A program made the position numbers and the translations under genes. A stretch of DNA of 64,000 bases, from contig CAMVMF010000001.1 in NCBI GenBank assembly GCA_947168515.1, positions 1 through 64,000 of the forward strand. Direction: 5' to 3'. Of the stretch, positions 1 through 9,347 are shown piece after piece. The notes below the pieces were generated by a model. The model ran no database searches, had not been told where the DNA came from, and saw nothing but the letters and a program-made list of their open reading frames with translations. Source of the stretch: an uncultured Bacteroidales bacterium (GTDB taxonomy: Bacteria > Bacteroidota > Bacteroidia > Bacteroidales > P3). Position 1 is the first letter of the stretch. Every line of letters starts with the position of its first letter.

Positions 1-89
1 CTCCCATTCGGTCGCGACCCCGAAAAGGGGGTTGCTCCCATTCGGTCGCGACCCCGAAAAGGGGGTTGCTCCCATTCGGTCGCGACCCC
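1..89. repeat. 34-bp tandem repeat, cut by window edge
   Basis: Two complete copies (1-34 and 35-68) and a 21-nt partial copy (69-89) of a 34-bp unit starting CTCCCATTCGGTCGCGACCC. Each unit contains the perfect palindrome GGTCGCGACC and a short CCCC-GAAAA-GGGG hairpin. There are no spacers between copies, so this is not a CRISPR array. The array probably continues to the left of the window. Function unknown. Confidence 0.9.
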
Positions 90-291
90 TGTTCCTTGTA
101 TGGGGTTAATAAGATTTAGCCTCTTCGAGGCTGTTAGAATATCAGTCATATACTAAACTAGAACCTTGTCCATTAATTATCCGACTTGGTGGATGTTCCA
201 TGCCATGCCGTTGGTCTGAATTTGCAATCCAGGCCAATGGAGTATAAGCATCTGTAATTTGCAACAACAACAATCTTGCAGATGCCTTCGT

Positions 292-1512
292 TTAGTCGAA
301 TTTGATGGTCTTGGAAGGTTCGATGCGGGAGATATAGGCTGTGGGTAGCAGCAAGGCTAGCAGGCAGATGAGCAGCGTGGCGACGCTGATGACGACAAAA
401 ATCCATGGGTTGAGGTCGACGGGGACGGTGTCCATGGAGTAGCTGGCGCTGTCGAGCCGCACGAGGTGGAACCGGTGCTGCAGCCATCCCAACAGCCAAG
501 CCACGGCATCGCCCAAGAGGATGCCTTTGCCAATGATGGAGGCAGACTTGATGAGGAATATCCTGCGGATGCTGGCATCGGTGGCACCGATGGCTTTTAG
601 AACGCCAATAGTGGAGGTTTTTTCGAAAATCATAATCAGTAGGGCTGAGATGATAGAAACCGTGCAGACGAGCATCATGATGATGATGATAAGGATGATG
701 TTGCTGTCCAGCAAGTCGAGCCAGGAGAAGAGGGCGGGATTTTGCCCTACAATGGTGGCCATGGTGAGGTCGTAGCCAAGCTGTGCAATAACGGCATCGG
801 CTATTGGGTCGAGGTGCTTGAAGTCGTCTACGAGAATTTCGTAGCCGGCCACTTGTGTGCTGTCCCAATCATTTAGGCGTTGCACTTGGCGGATGTCGCC
901 GATGACGTAGTGTTCGTCGAATTCGGAGAGGTCGGTGCTGTAGATGCCGCAGATTTCGAAGGCGCGTGCCCTGTAGAAGTCGCCCTGCCAGAAATAGGTG
1001 CGCATCTTGTCGCCGACAGCGAGGTGGAGCTTGTTGGCGACAGTTTGTGAGATGATGACTTGGTTGGAAGGTTTTTCTGTGGGGAAGTCGAAGAGGCGGC
1101 CCTCAACGAGGTTGGAGGCAAAGAAAGAGGTGTCGTAGCTGCTGTCAACCCCTTTGAAGATGATGCCGTGGATTTGGTCTTCGGTCTTGATCATCCCCCC
1201 TTTGTTGGCGAAAAAGTTGAGATGCCGTACGCCCGGGGTTCCGAGGATGCGCGAGACCTCGGGCCGCCGAGTGGAGATAGGGGTTTCTTCGTATGCCCCT
1301 CCGGTGGCATAGGTGGTGACGACGATGTGGGAGCCAAAGCCGACCACCTTCTGACGGATTTCGCCCTGGAAACCACGGAGGATGCAGACGGCCATGACCA
1401 TGACCAGAACGCCGAGGGCGATGCTGTAGGTGGCGATGCCCACCAAAGGACCCGAATAGGTATTCGAGTCCTTCGGCAGGAATCGACTAGCTATGAAAGA
1501 TTCGAAAGACAA
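292..1512 (-). CDS. LolC/LolE-type ABC permease (FtsX family)
   Basis: 406-residue inner-membrane protein. A transmembrane helix lies at about residues 24-46, followed by a periplasmic MacB-like domain (about 50-265). Three helices then form the FtsX domain (about 275-400); it carries the KAIGAT segment after the second-helix region and ends in RIEPSKTIKFD, a typical FtsX tail. Members of this family form the membrane part of the lipoprotein-releasing LolCDE complex or of MacB-like exporters. No ATPase partner is in the window, so the exact substrate is unknown. It is the last gene of a minus-strand operon, 12 bp after tpiA. The 180 bp downstream hold only a short hairpin (AGCCTCTTCGAGGCT). 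Confidence 0.85.
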   Translation of the reverse strand: MSFESFIASRFLPKDSNTYSGPLVGIATYSIALGVLVMVMAVCILRGFQGEIRQKVVGFGSHIVVTTYATGGAYEETPISTRRPEVSRILGTPGVRHLNFFANKGGMIKTEDQIHGIIFKGVDSSYDTSFFASNLVEGRLFDFPTEKPSNQVIISQTVANKLHLAVGDKMRTYFWQGDFYRARAFEICGIYSTDLSEFDEHYVIGDIRQVQRLNDWDSTQVAGYEILVDDFKHLDPIADAVIAQLGYDLTMATIVGQNPALFSWLDLLDSNIILIIIIMMLVCTVSIISALLIMIFEKTSTIGVLKAIGATDASIRRIFLIKSASIIGKGILLGDAVAWLLGWLQHRFHLVRLDSASYSMDTVPVDLNPWIFVVISVATLLICLLALLLPTAYISRIEPSKTIKFD

Positions 1513-1524
1513 GGCTAAGAATCT

Positions 1525-2286
1525 TTAGAAGGCTTGGGCGATGGCGATAAAGTCGTCGGCATTGAGAGAGGCTCCGCCGATGAGGCCTCCGTCGACATCG
1601 GGGTTGGCGAAGAGCTCTTTGGCGTTGCTGGGTTTGCAGCTGCCGCCATAGAGGATGCTGGTTTCGTCGGCCACCTCTTTGCCGTATTTTTCAGCGATGA
1701 GGCCGCGGATGAAGGCATGCATTTCCTGTGCCTGTTGGGGTGTGGCGGTCTTGCCGGTGCCGATGGCCCAAACGGGTTCGTAGGCAATGACAATGTTGGC
1801 GAACTGTTCGGCGGTGAGGTGGAAGAGGCCGTCGGTGATCTGTTTCTTGACGACATCGAACTGACGGTCAGCCTCGCGTTCCTCAAGCACCTCGCCGCAG
1901 CAGACGATGGGGCGGATGTTGTGTTTGAGCAGTTGGTCGACCTTGCGGGCGACGATTTCGTCAGTCTCGTGGTAGTAGGCGCGGCGTTCGCTGTGGCCTA
2001 CGATGCAGTAGTCCAGCTCCATGGACTCCAGCATGGCGGCAGAGACTTCGCCGGTATAGGCACCGCTTTCCTGGTCGCTGACATTCTGCGCACCTACGGC
2101 GAAATAGGAATCGTCGCTATAGTCCGAAGTCATCTCCAAGAAAGGAAATGGGGGGCAGACAATCACTTGGGTGTTTCGGTCGAGCGTGGTAGACTCGAGT
2201 TTGTCCATAATGTTGGAGATGAGTTCGTCGGCCTCGTCAAAGGTCTTGTTCATCTTCCAGTTTCCTGCAACTATGTGTTTTCTCAT
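1525..2286 (-). CDS. tpiA: triosephosphate isomerase
   Basis: 253 residues, normal length. Interconverts dihydroxyacetone phosphate and glyceraldehyde 3-phosphate in glycolysis and gluconeogenesis. All signatures are present: GNWKMNKT (substrate Asn and Lys) at residues 7-14, CIVGHSERR with the catalytic His, AYEPVWAIGTGKTATP with the catalytic Glu and the loop-6 lid, and the phosphate-binding YGGS and GLIGGASL segments. It starts 5 bp after the thioredoxin-like gene and is followed 12 bp later by the permease, so the three are probably co-transcribed. A thioredoxin-fold gene beside tpiA is an arrangement known from other Bacteroidales. Confidence 0.97.
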   Translation of the reverse strand: MRKHIVAGNWKMNKTFDEADELISNIMDKLESTTLDRNTQVIVCPPFPFLEMTSDYSDDSYFAVGAQNVSDQESGAYTGEVSAAMLESMELDYCIVGHSERRAYYHETDEIVARKVDQLLKHNIRPIVCCGEVLEEREADRQFDVVKKQITDGLFHLTAEQFANIVIAYEPVWAIGTGKTATPQQAQEMHAFIRGLIAEKYGKEVADETSILYGGSCKPSNAKELFANPDVDGGLIGGASLNADDFIAIAQAF

Positions 2287-2291
2287 GATGT

Positions 2292-3713
2292 TTATTTTTT
2301 AAGTTTATCAGTATTTTCTATGTATCGGGTGAGGAAGGGGACGATGGATTTGGTGGGTAGAACTTTGTTCATGATGATGCGTCGTTCCTCGTTAAGAATA
2401 ATCATGGTGGGGGTGCCGTGGACATTGTAGGCTTCCTGGTAGTCGATGTTGACATTGGTGCCGCCGACGTTGACCCAGTTCAGCTGATAGTCGCGCACGT
2501 ATTTCTTCCATTTTTGGATATCGGCGTCGTAGCCCACGGCATAGACTTCGAACAGTTTGTTGCCCGCATTGGAGAGGGAGTCGTAGAGGTGTTTGAGCTC
2601 GGGCGTTTGGGTTTGGCAATGGTGACAGTCGGGGTCCCAGAACCAAAGGATGACAAACCGGGTGGGGAAGCGGTGGGAAGAGATCCAGTCCTGAGGATTG
2701 GGGGACTGGTTGGTGTCGGCCATATAGAGTTCGGCCCCGCGGGCACCGATGAGGGATTTCTCTAGAAATTCGCACGTCTGCCGCTTGTTGGTAATCTCGC
2801 TTTGGGGAGCCCATGGACATTTGCCTGCAAGGTAGTAGTGCCGGACCAGATAACACCATGTGGCATCCCAGCCGATGTTTTTGGTGGAACGATAGTAGCG
2901 AGGCATGATATAGTCCATGAAATAACGCAACATAAGAGTGTCGTTTTCAATTTTCTGAAGGACCATGTCGGCATAGCGGCAGATGGTGTCGAAATCGGCA
3001 TGGTATAGCACCCCGAAGAAATAGAGGTTCATCTTATTGAAGAGATCTGGGGTGTATACGAGCGAATGGTCGGAAAAGTCCACGCCGTCCCAGAAGTGGG
3101 TGCGATAGTAGACGGCCTTGTCGCTAACATTCTCGGGCACCTCGGGACCTTTGAACATATCCAAGAGTTGGAAGAAGCGGTACTGCCGATTCTCTTTGAG
3201 ACTGGAAGTCTCATATTCGGCCATCTCGTTGTTCAGCAGCTCTATGTCTTTTTCAGCTTTCTCTTTTACTTTAAGGTCGGAAGACTTCTTCTGCGCCTCA
3301 AGGTCTCTAAGTTCTTTGCGGGCCTGGTTGAAGCGGTTGATATAGGCATGCATGGCTTGGTTGGCAGGAGAGCCGGAGATGTGGGTCTTGGGGTCGGGGA
3401 CTTGCGTGGCCTCGTTGGTGCGGATGGTGAAACGCTGGCTGCCGTCGATGGTGAACTCGAAGAGAGCCTTTTTGGCGTCCTTGTTGTAGAGGGCGTACAT
3501 GCCCGTTTCGAATTTGCGTTTGCCAACGAAGCGGTAGGTGTCCTCTTTTACGCGGACGGCACTGTCGAGGGTGATGAAGTGGTCGCGGTAGTGCTGTCCG
3601 AGGTAGAGGATGCTGTCCTGAACGCCAGGCAGCTGAAAGGTCATCTCATAGCGCTGCGCCTGGAGGGACAGCAGGGAAGAGAGGAGGATTGACAATATTA
3701 TTATTTTTTTCAT
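2292..3713 (-). CDS. periplasmic thioredoxin-like protein (DUF4369/DUF5106/redoxin type)
   Basis: 473 residues with a cleavable signal peptide (hydrophobic core ILSILLSSLLSLQA, then Q). The N-terminal third is beta-rich and resembles DUF4369 (about 20-115). A helical, charged middle region (about 125-330) resembles DUF5106. A C-terminal thioredoxin fold (about 335-465) carries the redox motif WDPDCHHC and a cis-Pro segment, GTPTMIIL. Proteins of this build act as extracytoplasmic thiol-disulfide reductases in Bacteroidetes. The CxxC pair is intact, so activity is expected; the partner is unknown. It lies 8 bp after the upstream barrel gene and 5 bp before tpiA. Confidence 0.85.
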   Translation of the reverse strand: MKKIIILSILLSSLLSLQAQRYEMTFQLPGVQDSILYLGQHYRDHFITLDSAVRVKEDTYRFVGKRKFETGMYALYNKDAKKALFEFTIDGSQRFTIRTNEATQVPDPKTHISGSPANQAMHAYINRFNQARKELRDLEAQKKSSDLKVKEKAEKDIELLNNEMAEYETSSLKENRQYRFFQLLDMFKGPEVPENVSDKAVYYRTHFWDGVDFSDHSLVYTPDLFNKMNLYFFGVLYHADFDTICRYADMVLQKIENDTLMLRYFMDYIMPRYYRSTKNIGWDATWCYLVRHYYLAGKCPWAPQSEITNKRQTCEFLEKSLIGARGAELYMADTNQSPNPQDWISSHRFPTRFVILWFWDPDCHHCQTQTPELKHLYDSLSNAGNKLFEVYAVGYDADIQKWKKYVRDYQLNWVNVGGTNVNIDYQEAYNVHGTPTMIILNEERRIIMNKVLPTKSIVPFLTRYIENTDKLKK

Positions 3714-3721
3714 ATACTATG

Positions 3722-4933
3722 TTAGTTGTTGTATTTGTCGAGGATAAGGTCTGCCACGACGGTGAAGGCAAAATTCTGGGTGGGGTCGTCGCTAAAGTAG
3801 GAAGCGGAGGTGGGACAGAGACGGTATGCCACACCGAAGCCTAGGTCGAGGAGGCCCCAGTGGACCAGTCCGTTGAATCCTGTGGCAATTTCGGCAATGC
3901 CAAGGTTGGGGGCTTGGAGAGGCAGGCCGTCCCAGAAGCGATAACCGGTGTCGTCCTGTCCCAGGAGGTGACCCCACATGGCACCCAGCTGGAAGAAAGG
4001 ATGGGGTGCCGACCACGACAGTTCCCAAAGGGGCAAGGGAGCTGTGTAGCCTGCGCAAAAGTGGGCGAAGAGGTTGGCGGTAAAGGTGTTGGGAGCAACG
4101 GTGAGGAAGGTGTTGCGAAAGAAATATACGGCATTGGAGGTGCCCGAAATGTCGAACATGCGGCTGTAGGGGGCACTTTCGGTAGCAAAACCCAGCTGGG
4201 CAAAGAACGTAATGCCGGTGCTGTTAGGTGTGGAGTATTGTAGGAGGCTGCGGAAAAAGTAATGCTCCGCGGAGTCGGCCATGCGACCAACACGGAAGTC
4301 GGCGATGACCCCCTTGCGCCATGACAGGCGAGAGGTAAGCTCGGAGAAGACTTTAACGGGAGCTTGTTGCTGAGGGTAGAGGGTGGGGTAGAGGAGGCCG
4401 TGGGCATTGAAACGGTAGTCTTCCCACGACTGCCGCAGCCCTATATTGTAGCTGAAGGTTTTGGAGGGATCGGCCAGCAGGGCGAGTTCGACACCGCGTA
4501 CTCCGACATAGCGAGAGGAGACATAGCCGGTGTTGAGCGAAGGGGAGAGCATGCGGTAGGCCGAAAGGCGGCGCGAAGCGGCTCGCTCCAGGTCCTTGAA
4601 GGCGCGAAGCCGCAGGCGGATGTTGTACTTGGAAGGGAGGCGGAGGCTCGCGCTGCCACCGTATTTGAAGTCGGAGTCGCCGAGGCTATATGCCCCATAG
4701 CCCTTGAAGGTCCACTGGCCCAGAAAATACTTGGCATCGGGGCATGACTCGTTGGGGACGACCCAAGTGAATCCCAATTCGAAGCGGTGACGCTCGTAAA
4801 GATTGAAGTTGTAGAGGCGCTCGGCATCGAGGTACAGGGCGGTGGGGGCTTGATATTTAGTCAGCCTTATGCTCTGAGCCTCAACGGCAAGGGCAGGTAG
4901 GAGCAGGAGTAGTATGGCGAGTCTTTTGGACAT
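3722..4933 (-). CDS. predicted outer-membrane beta-barrel protein (DUF5686 C-terminal-like)
   Basis: 403 residues from the ATG at 4933. That start gives a clean signal peptide (MSKRLAILLLLLPALAVEAQ); a longer in-frame start 36 bp upstream would spoil it. The mature part is a run of alternating polar and aromatic strands with no helices, ending in FAFTVVADLILDKYNN, as in an outer-membrane barrel. The segment FNLYERHRFELGF resembles the barrel part of DUF5686 proteins, but the usual N-terminal carboxypeptidase-like domain is absent. First gene of the operon. A minus-strand TACTTTTG (-7 type) box is at 4959-4966. Family assignment is inference. Confidence 0.6.
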   Translation of the reverse strand: MSKRLAILLLLLPALAVEAQSIRLTKYQAPTALYLDAERLYNFNLYERHRFELGFTWVVPNESCPDAKYFLGQWTFKGYGAYSLGDSDFKYGGSASLRLPSKYNIRLRLRAFKDLERAASRRLSAYRMLSPSLNTGYVSSRYVGVRGVELALLADPSKTFSYNIGLRQSWEDYRFNAHGLLYPTLYPQQQAPVKVFSELTSRLSWRKGVIADFRVGRMADSAEHYFFRSLLQYSTPNSTGITFFAQLGFATESAPYSRMFDISGTSNAVYFFRNTFLTVAPNTFTANLFAHFCAGYTAPLPLWELSWSAPHPFFQLGAMWGHLLGQDDTGYRFWDGLPLQAPNLGIAEIATGFNGLVHWGLLDLGFGVAYRLCPTSASYFSDDPTQNFAFTVVADLILDKYNN

Positions 4934-5551
4934 GATGTGTACATAACAATGCAATTTGCAAAAGTACATAAAAAATATGGTTCTGACGATTTTTTTTCAA
5001 AAATAGATTTTTTTGTACGGAATAGGTGGCATCTTTTGTGGTTCGGTTATGATTAGCCGCAATTGTCAGAAACACGGGAAGTACCTCTGCGGAGTGCCTC
5101 TGGTGTGTTGGCTATCAGTCACCGCACTTCGCTCTGTTCGAGCTGTGTTAGTAAGATTAAGTATCCGAAGTTTCTTTATGATAAATGGGGATGGTCATAT
5201 TGCGGTTTGCTAAAAATGTGTTTGGATTGGCTTGCCAGTCTTTTTGATTAACCCAAGACATGGCTTGGGTGCTTAACTATCGCGGAGTCCTCTCATTGCA
5301 CTTTTTGTGGCTGCCAATACTGATAATTGGACATAGCATTGGAGAATGCGCTGAAGGGTACTGCTCTCGGATTGTGAGCGAAGTGCTTACATGATTGTGT
5401 TTTCGTTTGGCTACAGGAACGATAAGAATGTAAAAATGATGCAAAAACCAGCCACTAAACATGATATTTTGAAAAAAAATCGTATTTTTGCAAATTAATT
5501 AACGGACAATAAAATCTTATAAGAATAATTAATATACTAATACAGAAAGAT
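4934..5551. other. intergenic region, no gene seen
   Basis: 618 bp between divergent operons. It contains the minus-strand -7 box at 4959-4966 and a plus-strand TATTTTTG box at 5483-5490, which probably starts lpd transcription. The middle part (5030-5430) has no convincing reading frame, RNA gene or repeat that I can recognise. A short inverted repeat, AACCCAAGACATGGCTTGGG, is near 5250. Confidence 0.6.
5483..5490 (+). promoter_or_regulatory. TAnnTTTG -7 box upstream of lpd
   Basis: TATTTTTG matches the Bacteroidetes -7 consensus and is followed by the common GCAA. No good TTTG is found 19-21 bp upstream. It lies about 60 bp before the lpd start. Confidence 0.5.
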
Positions 5552-6946
5552 ATGAACTACGATTTAATCGTTATCGGAAGTGGCCCCGGCGGCTATGTGG
5601 CTGCTGTTAAGGCCTCGCAATTGGGTATGAAGACTGCTGTTGTGGAGCGCGAGAACCTTGGGGGCATTTGTTTGAACTGGGGATGCATCCCAACCAAGGC
5701 ATTGCTGAAGAGTGCCCAGGTTTTCAACTATATTTCCCATGCGGCCAACTATGGTGTTGCCGCACAGCCAGTTGAGGCCGATTTGGCCGCTATGGTACAG
5801 CGCAGCCGCGGCGTGGCCGACACCATGAGCAAGGGTGTTCAGTTCCTGCTGAAGAAAAACAACGTGGACGTGCTGATGGGTGCCGGCAAGGTGAAACCCA
5901 ACCATATTGTGGAGGTGACCGATGCCGAGGGCAAGGTGACCGAATATGAGGCACTGCACATCATCATTGCCACGGGGGCCCGCAGCAAGGTGATGCCCAG
6001 CATGCCGCAGGACGGCAAACACATCATAGGCTATCGCGAGGCCCTGACGCTGCCCTTTAAGCCCAAGAACATGGTGGTTTGCGGCAGTGGTGCCATCGGC
6101 AGTGAGTTTGCTTTCTTCTACCAGAGCATTGGCGTGCAGGTGACGTTGGTGGAGTTCATGCCTCAGATTCTGCCCAACGAGGATGAGGACACGGCAGCTC
6201 AAATCAGTCGCAGCTTCCGCAAAATGGGCATGAAGGTGATGGCCAGTGCCAGCGTGGAAAAAGTGGTGGTGGATGGTGACATTTGCCACGTGACTATCAA
6301 AGACATGAAGAAGAACACCGAGGTGCAGGTGGACTGCGATGTAGTGCTAAGTGCCGTTGGTGTTGTCACCAACCTGGAGAACTTGGGTCTTGAAGAAACC
6401 GGCATCGCCGTGGAGCGTACAAAGATTGTTGTAGACGACTACTACCAGACCAATGTGCCTGGCTACTATGCCATAGGTGATGTGGTGCACGGTCCTGCGT
6501 TGGCTCATGTGGCCAGTGCCGAAGCCATTTGCTGTGTCGAACATATTGCAGGCCACGAGCCCAAGCTGGTGAACTACAGCAACATTCCGGGTTGCACCTA
6601 TGTTACGCCCGAAGTGGCCAGCGTGGGTCTGACCGAGAAGAAAGCCCTCGAAGCTGGCAAAGAGATCTTGGTGGGCAAATTCTTCTTCAAAGCCAGCGGA
6701 AAGGCCACGGCAGCAGGCAACACCGACGGATTTATTAAAATGATTATTGACAAGAATACCGACGAGATTTTGGGCTGCCACATGTGTGGCGACAATGTCA
6801 CGGAGATGATTGCCGGCATCGTGACGGCTAGAGAGAACGGCCTGACCGCCAAACAGGTGGCAGGAGCCGTCCATCCGCATCCCACGATGAGTGAGGCCGT
6901 CATGGAAGCCATCGAGGCCGCCTATGGCTGCGCTATCCATGGTTAA
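5552..6946 (+). CDS. lpdA: dihydrolipoyl dehydrogenase (E3)
   Basis: 464-residue FAD-dependent pyridine nucleotide disulfide oxidoreductase. It reoxidises dihydrolipoamide in 2-oxoacid dehydrogenase or glycine-cleavage complexes. Visible: the FAD dinucleotide fold VIGSGPGGYVAA (residues 6-17), the redox-active disulfide GICLNWGCIPTKAL (Cys at about 40 and 45), the NAD-binding GSGAIGSEFAFF, the second FAD motif YYAIGDV, and the C-terminal HPHPTMSEAVMEA with the catalytic His-Glu pair. It stands alone; no E1 or E2 gene is adjacent, so its complex cannot be named from this window. Confidence 0.95.
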   Translation: MNYDLIVIGSGPGGYVAAVKASQLGMKTAVVERENLGGICLNWGCIPTKALLKSAQVFNYISHAANYGVAAQPVEADLAAMVQRSRGVADTMSKGVQFLLKKNNVDVLMGAGKVKPNHIVEVTDAEGKVTEYEALHIIIATGARSKVMPSMPQDGKHIIGYREALTLPFKPKNMVVCGSGAIGSEFAFFYQSIGVQVTLVEFMPQILPNEDEDTAAQISRSFRKMGMKVMASASVEKVVVDGDICHVTIKDMKKNTEVQVDCDVVLSAVGVVTNLENLGLEETGIAVERTKIVVDDYYQTNVPGYYAIGDVVHGPALAHVASAEAICCVEHIAGHEPKLVNYSNIPGCTYVTPEVASVGLTEKKALEAGKEILVGKFFFKASGKATAAGNTDGFIKMIIDKNTDEILGCHMCGDNVTEMIAGIVTARENGLTAKQVAGAVHPHPTMSEAVMEAIEAAYGCAIHG

Positions 6947-7122
6947 GATGTTCGAACGACAGAATGTCTGAAAAGTGACTACCGCACCACCAGAATAACG
7001 GGCGTTGCGAAAGCGGGAGCACAAGCTGTTCAGAAGTTATTGTCACTGTGCGGACCGCAGGAAGGTAAATTTACTTTAACGAATAAACACTATATAAGAC
7101 AACTTTTTAATAATAAACCAAC

Positions 7123-8244
7123 ATGAAAATTCTTCCTATGAAACGTATGACCGTTGCCAAAGGGTTGAAAGTGTGGGTGTCTAACCACTACGTTCCGACA
7201 CTTTTTGGCATTCGTGGACATTATGAGTCATCGTATAAGTCGGGTCAGTATGTCGAAACGGGTGCCCCCGGCACGGGTTTTTTTGTTCGCAATAGTTCGA
7301 GCCATGCCTACAAGAATTACTGCAAAATGCAACGCCAAAAGCTGATACCGAATTATTTGGAGATGGTACGCGGGGAGGAGTTTGACTTTGACAGGGAAAT
7401 GGACCGTGCCAACCAAGCGCTGAGAGAGACCAAGAATGAGGATAAAGCCCGCGTGTTGGAGTCCTATGTGAATGTCCTGCCCCTGGCCAAAGAGGCCGAA
7501 ATGGGCGAAAAAATCATCCAAGGTATAAAGGACCTCGGCCATAGGCGCCACAAGTTGACATCGTATCAGAGCCACGTTATCTCCAGCTACAAGTCCAGAA
7601 TCGCCCGTCTGGGTCATGACGTGCGCGACATTCAGCTTTCTGTGGCCAAATTGTGCGATGAGGAAAGATATCAGCGTTTTGCCGACGTGGTGATACCTTT
7701 CACCGAGTTGGCTGCCAGCCACCGTATCTGGCATTCGAGAGAAGCATACGATAAGTTGGACAGTGCTTTCGAACAAGTATATTTCGACATGGGCATTTTC
7801 GACTTCATCCAGGCCCCTCTGATGACACCTCTGATGAGGGACAGCATAGGACAGCGTTTCTTCCTCTATCCTGACTACATCGTGGTGTCGAGAGACTCTG
7901 TTGATTTCGACTTGTACAGTTTGCAGGATGTTACATTCTTGTTCCGTGAAGTGCCTTACGACATGATTTCGAGCATGGTGCTATCCAGTTATGCCGACGC
8001 TCCAGACGAGTCATCGTCCTCTCCGTCGGGCCACCGCCATCACCGCAATTACGACGATTTTGGCAGTGGACTCTTGGTGAGCAAGGACACCGTGGCCACC
8101 AATGAGATGGAGAAGGAGAACAGAATGCGCGAACGTGTGGTGGGCGAGTTGTTCATGCCCGAGCTCAAGACCCGTTTCTATGCCCGTGACATGCATGCCA
8201 TGAAACATTTTGTAACGGCTCTGAACAACTATAAAAACCTATAA
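7123..8244 (+). CDS. conserved-looking protein of unknown function
   Basis: 373 residues; not recognised. No signal peptide or membrane helix is visible. The first part (about 60-180) is charged and mostly helical (RANQALRETKNEDKAR..., ..KEAEMGEKIIQGIKDLG), and the second half (about 225-370) is mixed. A low-complexity loop, DESSSSPSGHRHHR, is near residue 295. Codon use is like the neighbours, and the gene is preceded by a 175-bp leader and followed 21 bp later by the M23 peptidase gene, with which it is probably co-transcribed. That link is the only hint to a role, possibly in the envelope. Confidence 0.8.
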   Translation: MKILPMKRMTVAKGLKVWVSNHYVPTLFGIRGHYESSYKSGQYVETGAPGTGFFVRNSSSHAYKNYCKMQRQKLIPNYLEMVRGEEFDFDREMDRANQALRETKNEDKARVLESYVNVLPLAKEAEMGEKIIQGIKDLGHRRHKLTSYQSHVISSYKSRIARLGHDVRDIQLSVAKLCDEERYQRFADVVIPFTELAASHRIWHSREAYDKLDSAFEQVYFDMGIFDFIQAPLMTPLMRDSIGQRFFLYPDYIVVSRDSVDFDLYSLQDVTFLFREVPYDMISSMVLSSYADAPDESSSSPSGHRHHRNYDDFGSGLLVSKDTVATNEMEKENRMRERVVGELFMPELKTRFYARDMHAMKHFVTALNNYKNL

Positions 8245-8265
8245 GCGTTATCCGGCACTGGTGGG

Positions 8266-9234
8266 ATGAAGAAGAAATATATATATCGGTTCAATCCGCA
8301 CACCCTCTCCTACGAGAAAGTGGAGGCCACGTGGCGAGATAGGTTGAAGCGTGTTTCTTCTACGGTGTTGTTGGGCATTGTGCTGGGGGTGCTGTTTACT
8401 GTCGTGGCCTTTCAGCTGATAGACTCGCCCAAGGAACGGATGCTGAAGGCCGACATCAGCCAGTATCGGCGTGCGTTGGCTGCGTTGAACCACAACGTGG
8501 ACCGCTGCAACAAGGTGCTGGCAGACATCGAAGAACGCGACAGTGCTGTCTATAGAACCATCTTTGGGGCATCGCCTGTGAACGAAAGTAAGCGGAGACC
8601 CCTACCTCAGGACTACAGTAAGCTGGAAGGCCGCGCCAGCAGCCGGCTGATTATAGACACAAAACTGCGGGTGGACTCGCTGGAGCAGCGGCTGTATGCG
8701 CAGTCGGTGTCCTTGGACGAAATCTATAAGATGGCCGGAAGCAAAGAGCAGCGCATGGCCTCGATGCCTGCCATCATGCCTATCAAGAAGAGCCAGTGCA
8801 AGATAGTGTCGGGTTTCGGTATGCGATACCATCCTATCCTTCACTATCGACGGATGCACACCGGAATAGACCTTACGGCCCAGCAGGGCACGCCGGTGTA
8901 CGCCACGGGCGACGCCACCGTCCAGGTGGCGGGCCGTGGGGCGGAGTTGGGCGGCTATGGCATCGCAGTAGTGCTCAATCATGGCTTTGGGTTTAAGACC
9001 CTTTACGGCCATCTGTCCGAGGTGTCGGTGGCCCCGGGCCAGCGGGTGAAGCGCGGCGACATGATAGGCAAAGTGGGTCGGTCGGGACTCTCGACAGGTT
9101 ATCACCTGCACTACGAGGTCATTCAGAACGGGACGAAGGTCAACCCGGTCTATTTCTTCTTCAACGACCTCACGCCCGAGGAGTATGACGAAGTGTTGGA
9201 AACTGCCCGTTTGGAAAACCAGTGCCTCAGTTGA
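8266..9234 (+). CDS. M23 family peptidoglycan endopeptidase, membrane-anchored
   Basis: 322 residues. A short basic cytoplasmic N-terminus is followed by one transmembrane helix (about residues 29-50, TVLLGIVLGVLFTVVAFQLI). Then comes a coiled-coil stalk (about 60-165) and a LytM/M23 domain (about 185-300). Zinc ligands are visible: HTGIDL (His and Asp) and HLHYEV, with GHLSEV between them. It likely cleaves peptide crosslinks in murein or activates amidases during growth or division. All catalytic ligands are present, so it is probably active rather than an EnvC-like dead homologue. Confidence 0.92.
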   Translation: MKKKYIYRFNPHTLSYEKVEATWRDRLKRVSSTVLLGIVLGVLFTVVAFQLIDSPKERMLKADISQYRRALAALNHNVDRCNKVLADIEERDSAVYRTIFGASPVNESKRRPLPQDYSKLEGRASSRLIIDTKLRVDSLEQRLYAQSVSLDEIYKMAGSKEQRMASMPAIMPIKKSQCKIVSGFGMRYHPILHYRRMHTGIDLTAQQGTPVYATGDATVQVAGRGAELGGYGIAVVLNHGFGFKTLYGHLSEVSVAPGQRVKRGDMIGKVGRSGLSTGYHLHYEVIQNGTKVNPVYFFFNDLTPEEYDEVLETARLENQCLS

Positions 9235-9347
9235 ATTGTTCCAGTGTCGATGTGCTAGCAATGTGTTGATGGTTTGGCGTGTCTGCAAAATGGCATATCA
9301 GCACCTTTGAGATTAAAAAAAGAACTAACGGATATACACATTAATTG

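Noticed and set aside
1..98. CRISPR array
   Set aside because: The repeats abut directly with no spacers, and no cas gene is near.
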